64,000 nucleotides of DNA, taken from Streptomyces hawaiiensis. GTDB lineage: Bacteria > Actinomycetota > Actinomycetes > Streptomycetales > Streptomycetaceae. The stretch is from NCBI RefSeq assembly GCF_004803895.1, contig NZ_CP021978.1, positions 5,084,001 to 5,148,000 of the forward strand, in the 5' to 3' direction. This document shows positions 60,917 through 64,000 of the stretch, piece after piece. The position numbers and the translations under genes were made by a program. The notes under the pieces are model-generated. The model was not told the origin of the DNA and did not search any database. It worked only from the letters and a program-made list of their open reading frames with translations. Each line of letters starts with the position of its first letter. The stretch's first letter is position 1.

Positions 60917-61705
60917 CTACCGGGTCCGGTGCAGCAGGCCGCTCATGGTGATGCGGTCGCCGCGGAATCGGATGAACTCCAGGTCGACCGGGCGGCCGTC
61001 CGCGAGGTGGGTGAGGCGTTCCAGCATGAGGACGGCGGTGCCGCGCGGGGCCTCGAGCACGGCGGCCGAGTGGGTGTCCGCGCTGACCGCTTCCAGGGTG
61101 ATCTCGGCGTGGCCGAGGCGCTGGCCGGTGACGGCTTCCAGGAGGCGGAAGACGTCGGTGTTCTCCAGGTCGGCGCCGAGCAGTTCGGTGCCGATGTCGA
61201 GGGGGATGTAGGTGAGGTCGAGGGACAGGGGAAGACCGCCCAGCCTGCGCAGGCGTTCGATGTAGAGGACGTCGGTGCCGGGCGCGAGCCGGAGGCGGTC
61301 GGCGACCGGTGCGGGTGCCGGGGCGGGGCCCATGGTGCGGACCTCGTTGGTGACCTGCCCGTGTTCGCGGAGGGTTTCCGCGAGGCCCATCAGGCGGTCG
61401 AGGCCGTGGGGGTACTTGTGGGCCACGACCACGGTGCCGACGCCCGGCTGGCGTTCCACGAGGCCCTCGGACCGCAGCAGGTCGAGAGCCTCGCGGACCG
61501 TGTTGCGGCTGGCGCCGTACTCGGTGGCGAGGGTCGACTCGTGGGGGAGGACGCCGTCGGGGAAGGCGCCGGTGAGCAGCAGCCGGCGGAGCAGGTCGGC
61601 CAGTTGCCGTGCCCGGTCGGCGCGCAGCCGTCGCCGCGCACGGTGGGCGGCGACGGTGGTCGCGGCTCCCTGTCCGGCGTGGTCTCGGATGCGGTCACTG
61701 GGCAT
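60917..61705 (-). CDS. GntR-family regulator (HutC/UTRA type)
   Basis: The 262-residue repressor-type protein has an N-terminal winged helix (about residues 30-95, with LPHESTLATEYGASRNTVREALDLLRSEGLVERQPGVGTVV) and a C-terminal UTRA ligand domain (about 120-262, with LRLAPGTDVLYIERLRRLGGLPLSLDLTYIP and RGTAVLMLERLTH). It is first in the minus-strand operon, 33 bases before the ferredoxin gene. A perfect 6-1-6 palindrome lies 13 bases before its start, a candidate site for autoregulation. ATG 61705 is the first start in good context; the frame upstream is repeat sequence. Confidence 0.92.
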   Translation of the reverse strand: MPSDRIRDHAGQGAATTVAAHRARRRLRADRARQLADLLRRLLLTGAFPDGVLPHESTLATEYGASRNTVREALDLLRSEGLVERQPGVGTVVVAHKYPHGLDRLMGLAETLREHGQVTNEVRTMGPAPAPAPVADRLRLAPGTDVLYIERLRRLGGLPLSLDLTYIPLDIGTELLGADLENTDVFRLLEAVTGQRLGHAEITLEAVSADTHSAAVLEAPRGTAVLMLERLTHLADGRPVDLEFIRFRGDRITMSGLLHRTR

Positions 61706-61717
61706 GCTCGGACCATA

Positions 61718-61730
61718 CCTATCCGATAGG
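61718..61730. promoter_or_regulatory. Candidate GntR operator
   Basis: CCTATC-C-GATAGG is a perfect inverted repeat with a one-base centre, 12 bases upstream of the gntR start, where it would overlap the promoter or leader. GntR-type regulators often bind such short palindromes in front of their own gene. Confidence 0.5.
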
Positions 61731-61807
61731 AAAAGTGGTGTTGCGGGAATGTTGCGCCACCGGAAGTGTGACCAGTTCGACGGGTGAGCTGGCATTTCGG
61801 CCGCTCC

Positions 61808-62220
61808 GCGAGGAGATCCGCCACCGACCGCCGGGCCGGTCTGCATGCGAGAACCCCCGCCCGCCGGGCCGGCTCGGCTACGACAGCCGCCGCCCGCCGG
61901 GCCGGTACGCCTGCGAGAGACCCCGCCGCCCGCGCCGGTACGCCCACGGCAGCCGCCGCCCGCCGGGCCGGTCTGCATGCGAGACCCCCGCCGGCCGGGC
62001 CGGTACGCCCACGAGAGACCCCGCCGCCCGCGCCGGTACGCCCACGGCAGCCGCCGCCCGCCGGGCCGGTCTGCATGCGAGACCCCCGCCCGCCGGGCCG
62101 GTACGCCCACGAGAGACCCCGCCGCCCGCGCCGGTACGCCCACGGCAGCCGCCGCCCGCCGGGGTCGGTACGCCTGCGAGAGCCCCCGCCCGTCGGGCCG
62201 GCTCGGCTACGACAGCGCCG
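61808..62220. repeat. 33-bp minisatellite, about 12 units
   Basis: An anchor GCCGGT or GCCGGC recurs twelve times from 61840 to 62202 with spacing 32 to 34 bases. Three unit types (containing CTGCATGCGAGA, TACGCCCACGAGAG and TACGCCCACGGCAG) alternate. A unit with CTCGGCTACGACAGC occurs near both ends. The distal copy contains the stop codon of the M56 gene, so the array seems to have grown from that gene's 3' end. GC content is very high, and units are contiguous with no spacers. Confidence 0.9.
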
Positions 62221-63145
62221 TCAGGCCCGGGGCGAAGGCGATCAGCAGGGGCAGCAGCGGTACGAGCGCGGCCGTCGTGGTGGTCAGGGCCCGGTGCCGG
62301 CGGCCCAGCCGGGGCGGCGGTTCCAGGAGCCGGTCGACCCGCTCGCCCAGCAGGCGGTGGCTGGAAGCGCAGGACAGCACGCCGCGGTGCTGGTTGAGCT
62401 CGATCAGGGCCAGGGCCGTGGTCAGGTGGCCGCAGCGGCGGGAGGCCGTGTCGTCGGCGGCCAGTTCGACCAGGCGGTGGGTCTGGTCGCAGAAGTGGGC
62501 GAACAGCGGGATGCGGGGGAAGCCGGTGGCCAGGGCGGTGGACAGGTGCAGCAGCCAGTCGTGGCGGGCCCGGGCATGGCCCCGCTCGTGGGTGAGGACG
62601 GCGTCGAGCTGGTGGTCGGTGAGGCGGTGCAGGGCGCCCGTGGTGACGATCAACTGGGGCGGGCTGCCGGGCATCCACCAGGCGTCCGGGTACTCGTCCT
62701 CCAGGACCAGCAGCGGACCGCGCGCCGCGGGCAGGCCGGCCGGCAGGTCGGGGGCGCGCTCGCGCAGATGGGCGCGGGCCTGGCCGCGGCGCCGGCGCGC
62801 CTCGACGAGTTCCCGCGCGAGCATCGCGGTCGTCCAGGCGGCACCGCAGGCCAGCAGCAGGGTGAGGGCGGCGGCCCACGGCGGGGCGGTGGACAGGTCG
62901 TACGCCGCGGTCACCGCGGGGGGTGCCGGGGCGAAGAGCTGGGCGCGGACGGTACCGAAGACGGCCGCCGCGCCCAGCGAGAGCGCCGTCACGCACGCCA
63001 GCAGGACGGTGGCCACCAGGCACTGCCAGACCCACAGTGCGACCACCGGTTCCCGTTCGGGCCACGCGGCCCGGGTCAGCGCGCGGGGAACGGGGACGGC
63101 GGCCGTCACGGCGACGACGCTCAGCAGGAGCAGGCAGACGGTCAT
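62207..63145 (-). CDS. M56-family (BlaR1-like) membrane metallopeptidase
   Basis: The 312-residue protein has three helices before the catalytic domain (about residues 2-20, 38-62 and 88-112) and one near the C-terminus. The zinc motif HERGH is at residues 186-190 within LDAVLTHERGHARARHDW. Family members such as BlaR1/MecR1 cleave a BlaI-type repressor after sensing wall stress, but this one has no sensor domain beyond the last helix, and no blaI/mecI gene is adjacent. ATG 63145 has GGAG nine bases upstream; the frame extends to 63220 without a good start. Confidence 0.88.
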   Translation of the reverse strand: MTVCLLLLSVVAVTAAVPVPRALTRAAWPEREPVVALWVWQCLVATVLLACVTALSLGAAAVFGTVRAQLFAPAPPAVTAAYDLSTAPPWAAALTLLLACGAAWTTAMLARELVEARRRRGQARAHLRERAPDLPAGLPAARGPLLVLEDEYPDAWWMPGSPPQLIVTTGALHRLTDHQLDAVLTHERGHARARHDWLLHLSTALATGFPRIPLFAHFCDQTHRLVELAADDTASRRCGHLTTALALIELNQHRGVLSCASSHRLLGERVDRLLEPPPRLGRRHRALTTTTAALVPLLPLLIAFAPGLTALS

Positions 63146-63337
63146 GGCCACGGGCTCCGGTTCCTCGTCGGAAGAGGGGCGGCTACGGGTCGTGCGGGGG
63201 AGGGCGGCCGCCGTGCGCACCGGTGGCCACGATGAGCGTGACGGACGTGCGGGCGCACCGCCCCGCGCCCAGTATGACGGGCCGGGCGGTGCGTCAGGGG
63301 CCGAACGGCGGCGAAAGAGCCGGAAGGGGCACCGTCG

Positions 63338-63355
63338 GCCGGCCGGTCGGCCGGC
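63338..63355 (-). terminator. GC-rich hairpin after the fumarylacetoacetase gene
   Basis: GCCGGCC and GGCCGGC enclose a four-base loop directly after the stop at 63357. It is strong but lacks a U-run and the sequence is low-complexity. Confidence 0.4.
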
Positions 63356-63356
63356 G

Positions 63357-64000
63357 TCAGCCCTGGACCACGCGCCCCGTCACCTGGCCCAGCCCCACCC
63401 GTACGCCGTTCGGTCCCGGGGCCCAGGCCGAAAGGGTGACCTCGTCGCCGTCCTCCAGGAAGGTCCGCTTGCCGTCCGGGAGTTCGAGCGGCTCGCGGCC
63501 GTTCCAGGTCAGTTCCAGCAGGGAGCCGCGCTCCCGTTCCGCCGGGCCGCTGACCGTGCCGGAGCCGTACAGGTCGCCGGTGCGCAGGGAGGCGCCGTTG
63601 ACGGTCATGTGGGCCAGCTGCTGGGCGGCCGTCCAGTACATGGTGGAGAAGGGGGGCTCGGAGACGACGTGGCCATTGACGGCGACGCTGATCCGCAGGT
63701 CGTAACCGCCGGGTTCCTCGTCGCTGTCGTCGAGGTACGGCAGCAGCTCGTGCGTCCGGGCCGGGGGCGCCACGAGGGCCTCCTCCAGGGCGTCCAGCGG
63801 GGTGATCCAGGCCGACACGGACGTGGCGAAGGACTTGCCGAGGAACGGGCCGAGGGGCACGTACTCCCAGGCCTGGATGTCGCGGGCGGACCAGTCGTTG
63901 AGGAGGCACAGCCCGAACACGTGCTCGCGGAAGTCGCCGAGGGCCACCGGCGCGCCCATCCGGGAGGGCACGCCGACGACGAAACCGACCTCGGCCTCGA
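63357..64000 (-). CDS. fahA: Fumarylacetoacetase, partial
   Basis: The frame is open to the window edge, so only about the last 214 residues are seen and the N-terminal half is missing. Motifs of the hydrolase are clear: GFCLLNDWSARDIQAWEY-type (here GLCLLNDWSARDIQAWEYVP), LGPFLGKSFATSVSAWI, THELLPYLDD and LRTGDLYGSGTVSGP, and the final strand with DGDEVTLSAWA. The enzyme splits fumarylacetoacetate to fumarate and acetoacetate, the last step of tyrosine and phenylalanine breakdown. Confidence 0.93.
   Translation of the reverse strand, partial: EAEVGFVVGVPSRMGAPVALGDFREHVFGLCLLNDWSARDIQAWEYVPLGPFLGKSFATSVSAWITPLDALEEALVAPPARTHELLPYLDDSDEEPGGYDLRISVAVNGHVVSEPPFSTMYWTAAQQLAHMTVNGASLRTGDLYGSGTVSGPAERERGSLLELTWNGREPLELPDGKRTFLEDGDEVTLSAWAPGPNGVRVGLGQVTGRVVQG

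Noticed and set aside
61808..62220. CRISPR array
   Set aside because: The 33-base units are contiguous with no unique spacers, the units are diverged and GC-rich, and no cas gene is near.

Overview
The window is high-GC actinobacterial DNA. Gene content and order point to a Streptomyces chromosome core region: the futalosine-pathway gene mqnC, menG, a geranylgeranyl-reductase-type flavoprotein, an NlpC/P60 hydrolase, the complete nuoA-N operon and recQ, in an order I associate with Streptomyces. GTG starts, ATGA/GTGA stop-start overlaps and strong third-position GC bias fit this. I found no tRNA, rRNA, insertion sequence or CRISPR array.

Region 1 (1-9.1 kb) is accessory. It resembles a type VII (ESX/WXG100) secretion cargo island. 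A minus-strand operon encodes a WXG100-like protein, a calpain-family cysteine protease with an intact Cys-His-Asn set, a small beta-rich protein and a lipoprotein. Plus-strand genes encode a two-helix membrane protein and several unrecognised proteins. One of these (6400-7575) is a paralogue of the partial gene that opens the window on the other strand.

Region 2 (9.3-13.1 kb) is envelope-related: a polysaccharide deacetylase/glycosyltransferase fusion that seems to start at CTG, and an LCP-family ligase, followed by decayed gene remnants.

Region 3 (13.4-27.6 kb) is a Gram-positive Tad/Flp pilus locus: SAF-domain protein, TadZ, TadA, TadB, TadC, Flp pilin and three TadE/F/G-like pseudopilins. 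After them come a small peptide with a double-glycine leader, two opposing exported proteins, a LysM+BTAD membrane protein, a prepilin peptidase and a CPBP protease.

Region 4 (27.6-54.7 kb) is respiratory core. MqnC and MenG make menaquinone, the geranylgeranyl-reductase homologue may saturate its side chain, and NuoA-N (complex I) reduces it. A Rex-type operator lies just upstream of nuoA, and a Crp-type site lies in the same divergent region, suggesting redox and carbon-status control. A secreted-protein pseudogene and recQ follow.

Region 5 (54.7-64 kb, minus strand) is a six-gene unit: GntR/HutC regulator, AprB-like ferredoxin, sulfonate/nitrate-type ABC transporter (binding protein with a NosL-like tail, permease, ATPase) and an AprA/fumarate-reductase-type flavoprotein fused to HEAT repeats. 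It looks like uptake plus redox conversion of an unidentified substrate, possibly organosulfur. A 12-unit 33-bp minisatellite, an M56 metallopeptidase and a partial fumarylacetoacetase close the window.

The most novel-looking items are the calpain/WXG100 island, the orphan double-glycine peptide beside the Tad pilus, and the AprBA-like/ABC operon with its two unusual domain fusions.
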